Assembly (NCBI RefSeq): GCF_014250475.1
Contig: NZ_CP060204.1
Span: 2,287,780-2,351,779 of the forward strand
Length of the DNA stretch: 64,000 nt
Source: Selenomonas timonae
Lineage (GTDB): Bacteria; Bacillota; Negativicutes; Selenomonadales; Selenomonadaceae
Direction of reading: 5' to 3'
The number at the start of each line of letters is the position of its first letter. The stretch's first letter is position 1. The position numbers and the translations under genes are program-made. The notes beneath the pieces were generated by a model, which did no database searches, was not told the origin of the DNA, and was given only the letters and a program-made list of their open reading frames with translations. Shown in pieces: positions 18,373-26,765 of the stretch.

Positions 18373-19131
18373 CTATAGATGATACGAAATCACAATATTC
18401 CCATCTCCAAAGCGGTGAATTCTTGCCCGCACACCATACAATTCATAGATAAACTCATCTGTGAAAATCTCCTCGGGGGTTCCCTCTCTCAATATCATGC
18501 CGTCTTTCATCGCAATAATTCGATCGCAGTATGAGGCGGCGACATTGAGATCGTGAATCGCGGCAATCACCGTCAGATTCATCTGCCGAATATTTTCCAT
18601 GATCTCCAATTGGTAGCGAATATCCAGATGATTCGTCGGCTCATCGAGAATCAGACAGGCAGTCGACTGCGTGAGCGCCCGCGCGAGAAGCACGCGCTGC
18701 TGCTCGCCGCCCGACAGACTGGAAAAGGGCTGCTCCTCAAAGGCTTCCATCCCGGTGAATGCCAAATAGCGCTTGGCAAGTTTATAGTCCTCTTCATGAT
18801 AGCGCTCCAACATGCGCTTGTGGGGACTGCGCCCCATCAGAACGACCTCCAACACGCTGAAATCAAACGAGAACGCATGATGCTGGGCGAGCACAGCCTG
18901 TCGTGTCGCCGTTTCCCGTACCGAAAGATCATCCAGACGATCCCCGCCAAGGAACATGGTGCCGCCATCCGGACTGAGCACACGATAGATGCACTTGAGG
19001 AGCGTGCTCTTTCCACTCCCGTTCGGGCCGATAATGCCGACGAATTCCTTATTATGTACCGCAAGAGAAATTTTATTTAAAATCTGCCGCCCATCAAAAC
19101 TCTTTTCCAACGCTTCTACGCGAATATCCAT
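18373..19131 (-). CDS. btuD: Cobamide ABC transporter ATP-binding protein (BtuD-like)
   Basis: 252 residues from the ATG at 19131. All ABC motifs are intact: Walker A GIIGPNGSGKSTLLKC, Q-loop AVLAQHHAF, signature FSSLSGGEQQRVLLARAL, Walker B ACLILDEPTNHLD and switch IHDLN. The group is the FecE/BtuD/FhuC class. The frame could extend 12 codons further, but GGTGGGGTGAG then fits the ATG at 19131, which is 16 nt after the permease stop. It is the last gene of the second cobamide module and no clear terminator follows, so read-through into riboswitch 1 is possible. Confidence 0.88.
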   Translation of the reverse strand: MDIRVEALEKSFDGRQILNKISLAVHNKEFVGIIGPNGSGKSTLLKCIYRVLSPDGGTMFLGGDRLDDLSVRETATRQAVLAQHHAFSFDFSVLEVVLMGRSPHKRMLERYHEEDYKLAKRYLAFTGMEAFEEQPFSSLSGGEQQRVLLARALTQSTACLILDEPTNHLDIRYQLEIMENIRQMNLTVIAAIHDLNVAASYCDRIIAMKDGMILREGTPEEIFTDEFIYELYGVRARIHRFGDGNIVISYHL

Positions 19132-19147
19132 CACATGCTCACCCCAC

Positions 19148-20197
19148 CTACGCGCCGCCAAAACCATACGTCCGCTTCACCATCAGATAGATAAAGCAGG
19201 GCGCTCCGATCATCGAAATCAGAATCCCGATCGGCAGTTCGGTCTGCGGAATAATCACGCGGCAGAGCACATCTGCCCAGACGAGAAAGATTGCGCCGGA
19301 GAGCGCTGCAATCGGCAGCAGCCTCCTGTGATCTGCGCCGACCAGCATGCGGCTGACGTGCGGGACGATAAGTCCGACAAAGCCGATCATGCCCGCCGCA
19401 TAGACCGCAAAACCAACGAGAAGTGCACTGACAAGCAGATATGCTTGCCGATATCTATGCAGATCCACGCCGAGCGTGATCGCCGTATCATCTCCGAGGA
19501 GCATCAAATTCAAAATCTTTGCCTGCGTGTAGAAAAAGAACGGTATGATAATGCTCATCGGAATCATCACCTGCAGCGTCGACCATTTCGCCCCCGCCAT
19601 GCTCCCCATCAGCCAGTATGTGATGGACTGGATGCCGTCCTTATCGTTCGCAAAGTAGACAATGAAACTGGCAAACGCGCTGCATACAGCGCTGAGCGCC
19701 ATGCCCGCGAGCAGGAGCTTCACTGCATTCGCACGCCCTCCCATATTCGCAATGAAGACAATCGCAAGCGATATGGCAAAGGCACCGATGAATGCGGCGA
19801 TCCCAACGAAGTTCTCACCCAGTGATACGCCAACACCAAGCAAAATTGCTGCCGTTGCGCCGAGAGAGGCACCGGAAGAAACGCCCAGAATATAGGGGTC
19901 AGCAAGCGGATTTTTCACAATCGCCTGCATGATGACACCCGATGTTGCAAGCCCCGCACCAATACACGCAGCCATGAGAATACGCGGCATACGGAGCAGC
20001 CATACAATATCATGCAGCGGCCCCTGCCCCGGCGCATCAATCGGCACACTGCTGCGCAGGGAGTCATAGACTGCGGATACCACATCTCCGACAGATAGGG
20101 ATACCGTGCCAATCGTCAGTGCGCCCGCCATGCTGACGAGCAAAATCAAAAATAGTTCGAGAAGGATTACGGCATGCCGCCAATCTTTACGATTCAT
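19148..20197 (-). CDS. btuC: Cobamide ABC transporter permease (BtuC-like)
   Basis: 349 residues with about ten hydrophobic segments, FecCD/BtuC family. Typical blocks are WLLRMPRILMAACIGAGLATSG, NPLADPYILGVSSGASLGA and GFVGLIVPHVSRMLVGADHR; the last is the coupling helix region contacting the ATPase. The start overlaps the stop of the upstream binding-protein gene by 4 bp. With the binding protein and BtuD it makes a complete importer, and it is the only ABC core in the locus, so both binding proteins may share it. Confidence 0.9.
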   Translation of the reverse strand: MNRKDWRHAVILLELFLILLVSMAGALTIGTVSLSVGDVVSAVYDSLRSSVPIDAPGQGPLHDIVWLLRMPRILMAACIGAGLATSGVIMQAIVKNPLADPYILGVSSGASLGATAAILLGVGVSLGENFVGIAAFIGAFAISLAIVFIANMGGRANAVKLLLAGMALSAVCSAFASFIVYFANDKDGIQSITYWLMGSMAGAKWSTLQVMIPMSIIIPFFFYTQAKILNLMLLGDDTAITLGVDLHRYRQAYLLVSALLVGFAVYAAGMIGFVGLIVPHVSRMLVGADHRRLLPIAALSGAIFLVWADVLCRVIIPQTELPIGILISMIGAPCFIYLMVKRTYGFGGA

Positions 20198-21201
20198 AAT
20201 TCCGGATACAGCCCCCTCTTGATCGCCCGAATACCCTCCAATGTGTTGACTGCCGGGGTATACATATACCAGAACGGCAGCATATAGATCCGCTTGTTTT
20301 TCGATGCCTTCAACGAATTAAAGCGCACATCTCCTAAAAATTCCTCCGCATGCTTTCCGTGTTGAGGATTAAAATACACTACAAATATGACATCCGGATC
20401 ATACGCAAACAGCACCTCTTCGCTCACACGACGGCTGGTAACAGGCATGTGCCCCCCCAGACGCTTCACCATATCTCCTACAAGCCATCCATCATCATAA
20501 TTTGTAATCGCCCGTCCATTGATCTCGATAACCATAACGTCTTGCTTTTTTTGCTGCGCGATCCACTCACCATCCTTTTCCAGCTCAGCATGAATGGAAT
20601 GGATAAGAGAATCCGTCTGATCTTTCACCTCAAAAATACGCCCGATATCATCCAGAAATTTACATTCGTCCTCAATAGTACCGTACTTCAATACATGATT
20701 CGATGTCGCAGCAATATAGGTATTGACCCCGCGTTCCTGCCACCATGAAACAGTTCCAAACCGCGACAATGTAAAGGCGGACTGCCATCCCATGATAAAG
20801 TCCGGAGCATAGGCGACAACCTGCTCCCTGTTCATTCCCTGCGGCGCGATATGCGGTACCTTCTCAAGCTCCTCAGGATACTCCTGCCGAATCCTCTCGT
20901 ATGCGCCGCTCGACGCCCCACTGATCGATGCGGCAACGATCCTGTCGCCCTGTCCCAAAGCCAGCAATGATTCCAAAATACTGCCCTCACTCACAAAGAC
21001 GCGTGATGGTATCTCTGTCAAATAGATTGAGCGTGGCTGCTTTGCCGTATCAAAGGTCTGTATCTCTACGAGATTCTGCCCCGTCTGGTGGATCAAAGCC
21101 TTTGTTTCAGACTCATCTCTATATATGGAGGAGCGCTCTCTCCCGAGCAAAAGGATCACGACTATAACGAGAACAACCAATAAGATCGAAATTCTTCTCA
21201 T
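20194..21201 (-). CDS. Cobamide ABC-transporter binding protein 2 (BtuF-like, membrane-anchored)
   Basis: 335 residues, same FecB/BtuF fold and clear paralogue of the protein at 14410-15411: shared blocks include RSIYLTEIPSRVFV, AATSNHV, ECKFLDDIGRIF, DDGWLVGDMVKRLGGHMP and NKRIYMLPFWYMYTP. Again the N-terminal segment MRRISILLVVLVIVVILLLG has no Cys, so it is an uncleaved-looking anchor rather than a lipoprotein signal. It lies between the IS-split receptor and btuC, overlapping btuC. Its native promoter lies beyond the IS insertion, so expression may be reduced. Confidence 0.82.
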   Translation of the reverse strand: MRRISILLVVLVIVVILLLGRERSSIYRDESETKALIHQTGQNLVEIQTFDTAKQPRSIYLTEIPSRVFVSEGSILESLLALGQGDRIVAASISGASSGAYERIRQEYPEELEKVPHIAPQGMNREQVVAYAPDFIMGWQSAFTLSRFGTVSWWQERGVNTYIAATSNHVLKYGTIEDECKFLDDIGRIFEVKDQTDSLIHSIHAELEKDGEWIAQQKKQDVMVIEINGRAITNYDDGWLVGDMVKRLGGHMPVTSRRVSEEVLFAYDPDVIFVVYFNPQHGKHAEEFLGDVRFNSLKASKNKRIYMLPFWYMYTPAVNTLEGIRAIKRGLYPEL

Positions 21202-21217
21202 AAATAGAGCCCCTCAA

Positions 21218-21257
21218 ACACAATGGCAAGCAGTCGCCCCCCCGCTTGCCATCGTGT
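21218..21257 (-). promoter_or_regulatory. Intercistronic hairpin between receptor 2 and binding protein 2
   Basis: Arms 21218-21231 and 21244-21257 pair over 14 bp in mRNA sense with one G-U wobble that would be an A-C mismatch on the other strand, which supports an RNA role on the minus strand. It matches the position and core (ATGGCAAG) of the hairpin at 15430-15466. Confidence 0.65.
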
Positions 21258-21266
21258 ATCTACATT

Positions 21267-23550
21267 TTAGAATGTGTATTTTGCGCCAATCACAAACGAA
21301 CGACCGGGCATAGCCGCAGAGCCGATGCCATTGCGCGCGTTATACGTCGTTTCATAAGATTGATTTGTGAGATTGCTGACCACCATGTATACGTTGAAAT
21401 CCTTCGCCACCTGATAGTTGATGTTCCAATCGAGGAGAAGGAATTGCCGCGAGGTAAATGCGCTCGTATTATTCCCCGTATACCAGTTTGCAAGCAATCC
21501 GGTATAGAGCTTCCGATTCTCATAGGAAAGATTCAGCGCATAATGATTTGCGGGTCGCAGGCGGTTGATCTGTACATTGATATCGTCAGCACTGACATAT
21601 CCCCAGTTCGGATCGATTCTCATACCGTCTTTTGCCGACCACTTATCATACATGTGATCGTATGAGGCGCTCAGTGTCACATGGGGATTAAACTGATGAT
21701 CCAGCGTTATGTTGAACGCGGTCTTCTTTTCCCGTGCATTGACCGCCGTTGCCGCAAAATCATTCAAACGGGTTGACCAGATGGGCAGCGTCGCAACAGC
21801 ATTTGTCATATCTGTCCAGTTGTAGTTCACACCGATGGAGGTCTTATTGCCGAGCAACTTTTGCAAACCGATCGTCATTACATGACCTTCCTCGTCCTCC
21901 AACATGTTCGGATATTCCCCATTTGCAGTCGAATAGTCTCCCTCACGCAGTGGGCGGAAAATACGCGTCCAGCCAAAATACATACTCATCGTGTCGTCGA
22001 ACATATACTGCGTATTGAGCGCATAGGTCAGTGCACTTGTCTTGCCCTTTCCCTGTTGCGTATCGCTAGAATTCGTATTCTCAAAGGAACTGTAATGCGA
22101 ATAGCGCAACGCTGGAGTAACATCCCACTTGTCCGATACATGGATCTTATCCTGCACATATCCCGTTATTGTGTCACGAGACAGATGTGTCACGGAATAA
22201 TCTCCCGCTCTCCGATTGCGCCACGTATAGTTTTTCGCCTTGTCATAATTGAAATCTGCAATAACATCATGCTTGCCAAGCGACTTTGCATATTGCAGCT
22301 CTATTCCGTTGTTTTCCTCACGGTGCCAGTCTGTGACAGGCGACACGCCCCCCGTCTTTGCTACCCATTCATCCATCGCCTTTTTATCCCCACCTGGGAA
22401 CGGCGCCAAATGTTCTTTCATCCACGCATACATTTGCTCATAAGTAGTTCCTGTCGGGAACGTATTGTTGTATTCATCATAACCTACACCGGCACCATTT
22501 CCACCGCCGCCGCCGAATTTCGAAAATTGAAATGCAGCGCGCCCCCTATAAATATGGTTCTGATAATAGGCACGGACGAAGCTCTCCATTCCCTTATCTT
22601 TATTGAAGGTATATACCAAATCCCAGTCGTTATTATTAAAGTCGTTGGAGATGTCATACATATATCGTGTCAGATAGACATTGTGATACCCCGGCTGACG
22701 CTGATCCGTCCACCATTGCCCCTTTTCTGTGAGCTTGTGGTTCGAATCGTAGCGCCCCACGACGATCTCGAATAAAATACGGTACCAATCTCTTTCATTC
22801 CAATACTTTGCGCTCGGTGTTGCAACGGGATAACCATCCCGTCCGCTTTTGTGGTTATACCATAACCTCAAGCTATGCTTTTTGTCAAAATCCTTGTCGA
22901 TTCGAATATTTGCTCCGTCTTCTCTATAACGAGAACCCGGCAGGCGAATGACATCACCCGTCTGTCCGTCCTTGAATTCTGTATCGCCGGACATCGTGCG
23001 ATTCATCGAAACAAAATAATGCAGAGAGTTATCATGATCCAGAGAACCGGAATAGCTAAATGAATAATTATGCTTATTCCACGACCCGCTTGCCAGATCA
23101 ATCGTCCCAACTGTGCTGTAGCCACCTTTGCGCGTAATGATATTAATTACGCCGCCGGTTGCATCCGGTCCGTAAGCTGAGGCGCCGGGGCCCTTGATCA
23201 CTTCAATCTTTTCGATATTTTCCATATTCGTGACCTGATCGAGATTGACGCCCGTAGATTTTGTGCCACGTCGGCTCGAACCGCTGATACGTTGGCTCGC
23301 AGCATTGTCAACGCGGCGCCCATCGACCAGAATAATGACACGCGAATCACCATTGATCAGAACACCATTGTTATACGCTACATATCCATACTCACCGCCG
23401 CGATACCCGGGATTCTGGAAGGTCACGCCGGGAATCCGTTTAATTGCCTCTGTCACATCTGTGTAATGCCGCTTCTCAATTTCTTCGCGTGTTATGACCT
23501 TCACATCACCGCCTGTGCGGTAGTATGACTGTTCCGTTACCGTGTCATTG
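21267..23550 (-). pseudogene. TonB-dependent receptor 2 (BtuB-like), 3' part after IS insertion
   Basis: About 760 codons of plug and barrel. It resumes at the element's edge with DTVTEQSYYRTGGDVKVI and continues with AIKRIPGVTFQNPGYRG, RVIILVDGRRVDNA, IEKIEVIKGPGASAYGPDAT and a C-terminal strand ending SFVIGAKYTF. The coding frame stays open into the IS, but the residues there are antisense transposon sequence without a signal peptide. The missing start and signal peptide are found at 24920-25074. Joining the two parts at the TTG duplication gives an uninterrupted frame, so the gene was intact until the insertion. Without excision no exported receptor can be made. Confidence 0.9.
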
Positions 23551-23627
23551 TGATGTTGTATAAATAAAGTTGACAACTTCTCTGCAAGGATTTTAGATAA
23601 AGTCAAAGAGGAGAAGGAGAGATCAAA

Positions 23628-23966
23628 ATGGCAACAAACAGACAATACGATCACGAATTTAAGGTGCAGGCAATCAAGCTGGCGCAGGAAATCGGTCAGG
23701 CGAAAGCCGCCAAAGAGCTGGGAATTTCCAAGAACACAATGTATACATGGATGCGTGCTCATCGGCTTGGATATTTGGATCTTGGGTGTGGCACGCAAAC
23801 ACCGCAGAGTGCCCTAAGTCTGCACGAGGAACTCGTACAGCTTCGTGCACAACTCAAAGCACAGGAGAAGGAAATTCGACGGCTAAAGAAAGAGAATGAC
23901 TTTCTGGAGGAAGCAAGCGCTTTTTTCGCCGCGAGCCGTCTGAAGTCAACAAAAACGAACGCATGA
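23628..23966 (+). CDS. IS3-family transposase OrfA
   Basis: 112 residues. An N-terminal helix-turn-helix (YDHEFKVQAIKLAQEIGQ to ELGISKNTMYTWM) binds the element ends, and a C-terminal leucine-rich coiled coil (LVQLRAQLKAQEKEIRRLKK) mediates dimerisation. It starts with AAGGAGAGATCAAAATG. The gene ends in an ATGA overlap with orfB. The in-frame heptamer TTTTTTC at 23921-23927 would allow a -1 shift into the orfB frame, which is open from there, giving an OrfAB fusion as in other IS3 elements. Confidence 0.92.
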   Translation: MATNRQYDHEFKVQAIKLAQEIGQAKAAKELGISKNTMYTWMRAHRLGYLDLGCGTQTPQSALSLHEELVQLRAQLKAQEKEIRRLKKENDFLEEASAFFAASRLKSTKTNA

Positions 23967-24871
23967 AGTTGATTGCGTTCAAGACCTCAGATGGCGCCCT
24001 CAAAGGAAATATCAGCTTCTGCTGCAAGATGCTCCATGTCACGAGACAGGGATTTTATCAGTATTTGACGAGCAAAGACCGCCCATGGAAATATCAGGAA
24101 CTTGCCGACGCCATGATGCAGATTCATGCAGAGGACGAATGCAACGACACCTACGGAAGAATCCGCATGTATCAGGCACTCAAGATCAAACAGCCGGAAG
24201 GCGTCCGTATTCCGAGTGAACGAACTGTTTACCGTGTTATGGAAGAGATTGGCTTAAGTCATCGCCCCAATCATAGACCGAACGGTATCACCAAAACAGA
24301 TCATAAGGCACAGATGTCAGAGGATCTCATGGGGCGCGATTTTACTGCCGACACACCTCTTTCCAAGTGTGTCACTGACATGACAAAGATTCCGGCGTAT
24401 GACGGAAAACTCTACATTTCAGCACTCTTTGACTGTTATGATGCCAGCGTGCTCGGACTGTCTATGGACACGAACATGAAGGCTTCTCTATGCGTAAGGA
24501 TGCTGGATAACGCTATGCTCTCCTACCCAAAGCTCAGGGGAGCAATCCTGCACTCGGATCGCGGCAGCCAGTATACGAGTCAGCTGTATCGGGAGGCAAT
24601 TCATACCTATGGGATTCGTCAAAGCATGAACAGTGCCGGTGGACGCTGTCATGACAATGCGCGCTGTGAGAGTATGTGGGCGCGCATGAAGTCCGAGCTG
24701 CTCTATGGACGCTATGACACAAAGAAGATGACAATCGAAGAGTTGAAGGTACTGGTTTGGCGATACTTCATGAGCTATTGGAACAACCGTCGGATTTGTT
24801 CAACAAACGGGGGGCTTCCTCCGATGGTGAAGCGGCGTCAGTTCTATGACTCTATTGCCGCAGCTACTTAA
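23963..24871 (+). CDS. IS3-family transposase OrfB (DDE catalytic subunit)
   Basis: 302 residues with the rve-type integrase core. Candidate catalytic residues are the Asp in CVTDMTKIPAYDGKLY, the Asp in ILHSDRGSQYTS and the Glu in NARCESMWARMKSE, giving the normal D-D-(35)-E pattern. The N-terminal HTH_21-like part (YGRIRMYQALK) is present. No premature stop. It may be made by reinitiation at the ATGA overlap or by frameshifting from orfA. Confidence 0.93.
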   Translation: MKLIAFKTSDGALKGNISFCCKMLHVTRQGFYQYLTSKDRPWKYQELADAMMQIHAEDECNDTYGRIRMYQALKIKQPEGVRIPSERTVYRVMEEIGLSHRPNHRPNGITKTDHKAQMSEDLMGRDFTADTPLSKCVTDMTKIPAYDGKLYISALFDCYDASVLGLSMDTNMKASLCVRMLDNAMLSYPKLRGAILHSDRGSQYTSQLYREAIHTYGIRQSMNSAGGRCHDNARCESMWARMKSELLYGRYDTKKMTIEELKVLVWRYFMSYWNNRRICSTNGGLPPMVKRRQFYDSIAAAT

Positions 24872-24919
24872 GCGTTCATTCCCTTGTGAGAAATTTGTCA
24901 ACTGTTCTTGACAATATCA

Positions 24920-25074
24920 TTGAACTGGTTGACCGTCTGCTCCGCCTCTACGACGATATTGTCAATCGTATAGTGCTGGAGATTCTCATCGTGTCCTGCA
25001 TACGCAAAGTTCTGACCCATACCTGCACTGACAAGCGCGGCCAGAATCGACAGAGTAAGATTCCTTTTTTTCAT
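24920..25074 (-). pseudogene. TonB-dependent receptor 2 (BtuB-like), 5' part with signal peptide
   Basis: Starts at ATG 25074 after a GGGAGG site and encodes a signal peptide MKKRNLTLSILAALVSAG with a likely cleavage after AYA, then HYTIDNIVVEAEQTVNQFND, a TonB-box-like region. It runs into the IS and hits a stop at 24898-24900, giving a 58-residue truncated product. Rejoined to 23550 it continues NQFND-TVTEQSYYRTGG, matching receptor 1 (NVITEQSYYRTGG). It lies directly downstream of cobalamin riboswitch 2. Confidence 0.9.
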
Positions 25075-25189
25075 AAAAATTTTACCTCCCTGTTAATCGG
25101 ACAGTATTTCCCTGTCCCATATTTCCCATTGCTTTATCCAGTCTTAGCGATAAAGCAAAATACAGCGTGATACATTTGCTGCATTAAAA

Positions 25190-25229
25190 AGCAAACAAAA
25201 AGCCTTCTTGCTCCCCACAGCAAAAAGGC
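25190..25229 (-). terminator. Rho-independent terminator of cobalamin riboswitch 2
   Basis: mRNA sense GCCTTTTTGC (25220-25229), loop of 8 nt, GCAAGAAGGC (25202-25211), then TTTTTGTTTGC. The stem is identical to the one after riboswitch 1; only the loop differs. Confidence 0.82.
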
Positions 25230-25250
25230 ACACGAAACACATAAAAATAA

Positions 25251-25440
25251 TCGCGCCTTCCTGTCTCTCGCAGGGACGATACAGCGTTCCAATCGGGCAG
25301 TTCTTCTGGCTCTGCTTCCTCGTCTTCTCCGCCTTCCCAGTTTCCCAGTGACGTATTGGAGTTGACTCTGCATTACAGCTGCGGGACAGCGCAGGTCTTT
25401 CACCTGCTTCTCTATAAAGTGCGATGCACACCCGATCGGC
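25251..25440 (-). promoter_or_regulatory. Cobalamin riboswitch 2
   Basis: The same conserved blocks as riboswitch 1: GCAGGTGAAAGACCTGC, GCTGTCCCGCAGCTGTAA, CACTGGGAAACTGGGAAGGC and the B12 box GAGCCAGAAGAACTGCC (25296-25312). It heads the second receptor, binding protein, btuC and btuD transcript, but the IS3 element now separates it from most of that operon. The region 25075-25679 holds only this leader, its promoter and the left end of the next element. Confidence 0.95.
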
Positions 25441-25480
25441 AAAGTATTCAATTGTGATTTAATTCCCAAAATCTTTCCGT

Positions 25481-25509
25481 AGATTATCATAGAATAAACA
25501 AAACGTCAA
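25481..25509 (-). promoter_or_regulatory. Promoter of cobalamin riboswitch 2 transcript
   Basis: mRNA sense TTGACG (25504-25509), 17-nt spacer, TAATCT (25481-25486) with an extended TG motif one base before it. It is positioned like the promoter of riboswitch 1. Confidence 0.72.
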
Positions 25510-25598
25510 GGGATTTTAATCGAAATCACTGTCTTTTACATAGAATTACTATTGGTAATCGTATTCCATACTGTTAATCATAGGTTCATTGTAAAATG

Positions 25599-26530
25599 AA
25601 ATCGGACACATAAAAAAGTAGAACATACAGAATCAATCTGGTAAAATATCTTTGCACAAACACCACCAGGAGGTTCTGTATGTCCCACGCACATTCTACC
25701 ACAAAACGCCGCACATTCAAACACTTAAACGCCTATCAGCGCGGGCAGATCGAGGCGATGCTGCGTCTTGGTGTTCCCAAGGTGAAAATCGCCAAAGACC
25801 TTGGCATCGCCCGCTCCACTTTGTACGAGGAAATAAAGCGCGGCACGGTAACGCAGAAGCGTTCCGATTGGACGTACTACGAGCAGTATTTTGCACAGTC
25901 CGGTCAAATTCGCTATGAGCGCAATCGTGAGAACTCCGGAAAACCGTCCAAATTTAACGCAGCACACGACTTCATCCGGTATGTAGAAAATGCCATTCTC
26001 AAAGACAAACACTCTCCTGATCCTTTGGAAATTGGGAACTTGACACCATCGTCGGAAAAAAGGGAACGGATCCTGTTCTACTTGCCGCAGATGAACGTAA
26101 GAAGCGAAAAAGACATCTTATAAAGATTCGTGCAAAGACCGCAGAGGCGGTTGCCGAAGGGCTTGCCAAACTAAGAGAGCTCTATGGGGCACAATTTTCA
26201 CAGGTATTTCGTACGATCACCTGCGACAATGGGAGCGAGTTTGCTCGTCTGCAAGAAGCTGTTCCGGAGGTGAAGGTGTACTATGCTCATCCTTACGCCC
26301 CTTGGGAACGTGGAACGAACGAGAAGCAGAATGCACTCGTTCGGTATTTCATTCCGAAGGGCATGGATATGACGAACTTGAGCGAGGAAGAAGTGCAGCA
26401 CGTAGAGGATTGGATCAATACGCTGCCACGCAAGATTCTAGGTTATGAAACGCCACAAGAGCGCTTCGATGCCGCGCTAAAAAATCTTCGTCCATAAATT
26501 TTGATTCTGTTATGCTCGACTGTCCGATTT
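25599..26530 (+). mobile_element. Degenerate IS30-family element
   Basis: Inverted ends AAATCGGACA (25599-25608) and its complement TGTCCGATTT (26521-26530), both followed inward by an ACAGAATCAA block, bound a 932-bp remnant. Intact IS30 elements are usually a little over 1 kb, and the transposase inside has lost its middle. No target duplication is evident. Inserted immediately upstream of the riboswitch 2 promoter. Confidence 0.75.
25680..26497 (+). pseudogene. IS30-family transposase, internally deleted and frameshifted
   Basis: The N-terminal frame (25680-26123) encodes an HTH_38-type start: RTFKHLNAYQRGQIEAMLRL and IAKDLGIARSTLYEEIKRG. Around 26010-26027, after KDKHSPD, the coding sense jumps to another frame, where GNWELDTIVGKKGTDPVLL continues to TITCDNGSEFA and YYAHPYAPWERGTNEKQNAL, i.e. 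the catalytic D, D and E regions of IS30 transposases. Comparison with the usual family layout suggests that roughly 70-80 residues between the two parts are missing, with the frame lost at the junction. The ribosome site AGGAGG before the ATG is intact. It cannot make an active enzyme. Confidence 0.85.
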
Positions 26531-26582
26531 GATATTGCAATTTAGGTGTTGATTCACTGCTGTATAATTTAGAAAATACGGG

Positions 26583-26612
26583 TTGACAGAGTGCTTGTTC
26601 ATCTGTTATAAT
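26583..26612 (+). promoter_or_regulatory. Promoter of the tRNA-Val genes
   Basis: TTGACA (26583-26588), an 18-nt spacer and TATAAT (26607-26612), both perfect consensus, 35 bp before the first tRNA. Confidence 0.8.
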
Positions 26613-26646
26613 CCATCTTGTCGTTTGGACATGAACGGCGAAAAAT

Positions 26647-26723
26647 GGGGTTATAGCTCAGTTGGTTAGAGTGTCTCGTTGACATCGAGGAGGTCACAAG
26701 TTCGAATCTTGTTAACCCCACCA
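26647..26723 (+). tRNA. tRNA-Val (anticodon GAC)
   Basis: Full cloverleaf of 77 nt with encoded CCA. Acceptor GGGGTTA pairs with TAACCCC; D arm GCTC/GAG; anticodon stem TCTCG/CGAGG with loop TTGACAT gives anticodon GAC; T loop TTCGAATC. It reads GUC and GUU codons. Confidence 0.93.
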
Positions 26724-26734
26724 TTTGTTTTCTC

Positions 26735-26758
26735 ATCCGCATGTGTGCGGATTTTTTT
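26735..26758 (+). terminator. Intrinsic terminator after the first tRNA-Val
   Basis: ATCCGCA (26735-26741), loop TGTG, TGCGGAT (26746-26752), followed by a run of seven T. It lies between the two tRNA genes, so read-through would be needed to express the second unless that gene has its own promoter, which I do not see. Confidence 0.82.
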
Positions 26759-26765
26759 ATCTCAG

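Larger units (their letters stand above)
23551..24919 (+). mobile_element. IS3-family insertion sequence, apparently complete
   Basis: A 1369-bp element with related imperfect ends (TGATGTTGT at the left; TGATATTGT as reverse complement of the right end) that then share GTTGACAA and TTTCTC-type blocks. A 3-bp duplication TTG flanks it (23548-23550 and 24920-24922), typical of IS3 insertions. It carries orfA and orfB in the plus direction, opposite to the receptor gene it interrupts. Both orfs look intact, so the insertion may be recent. Confidence 0.88.
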
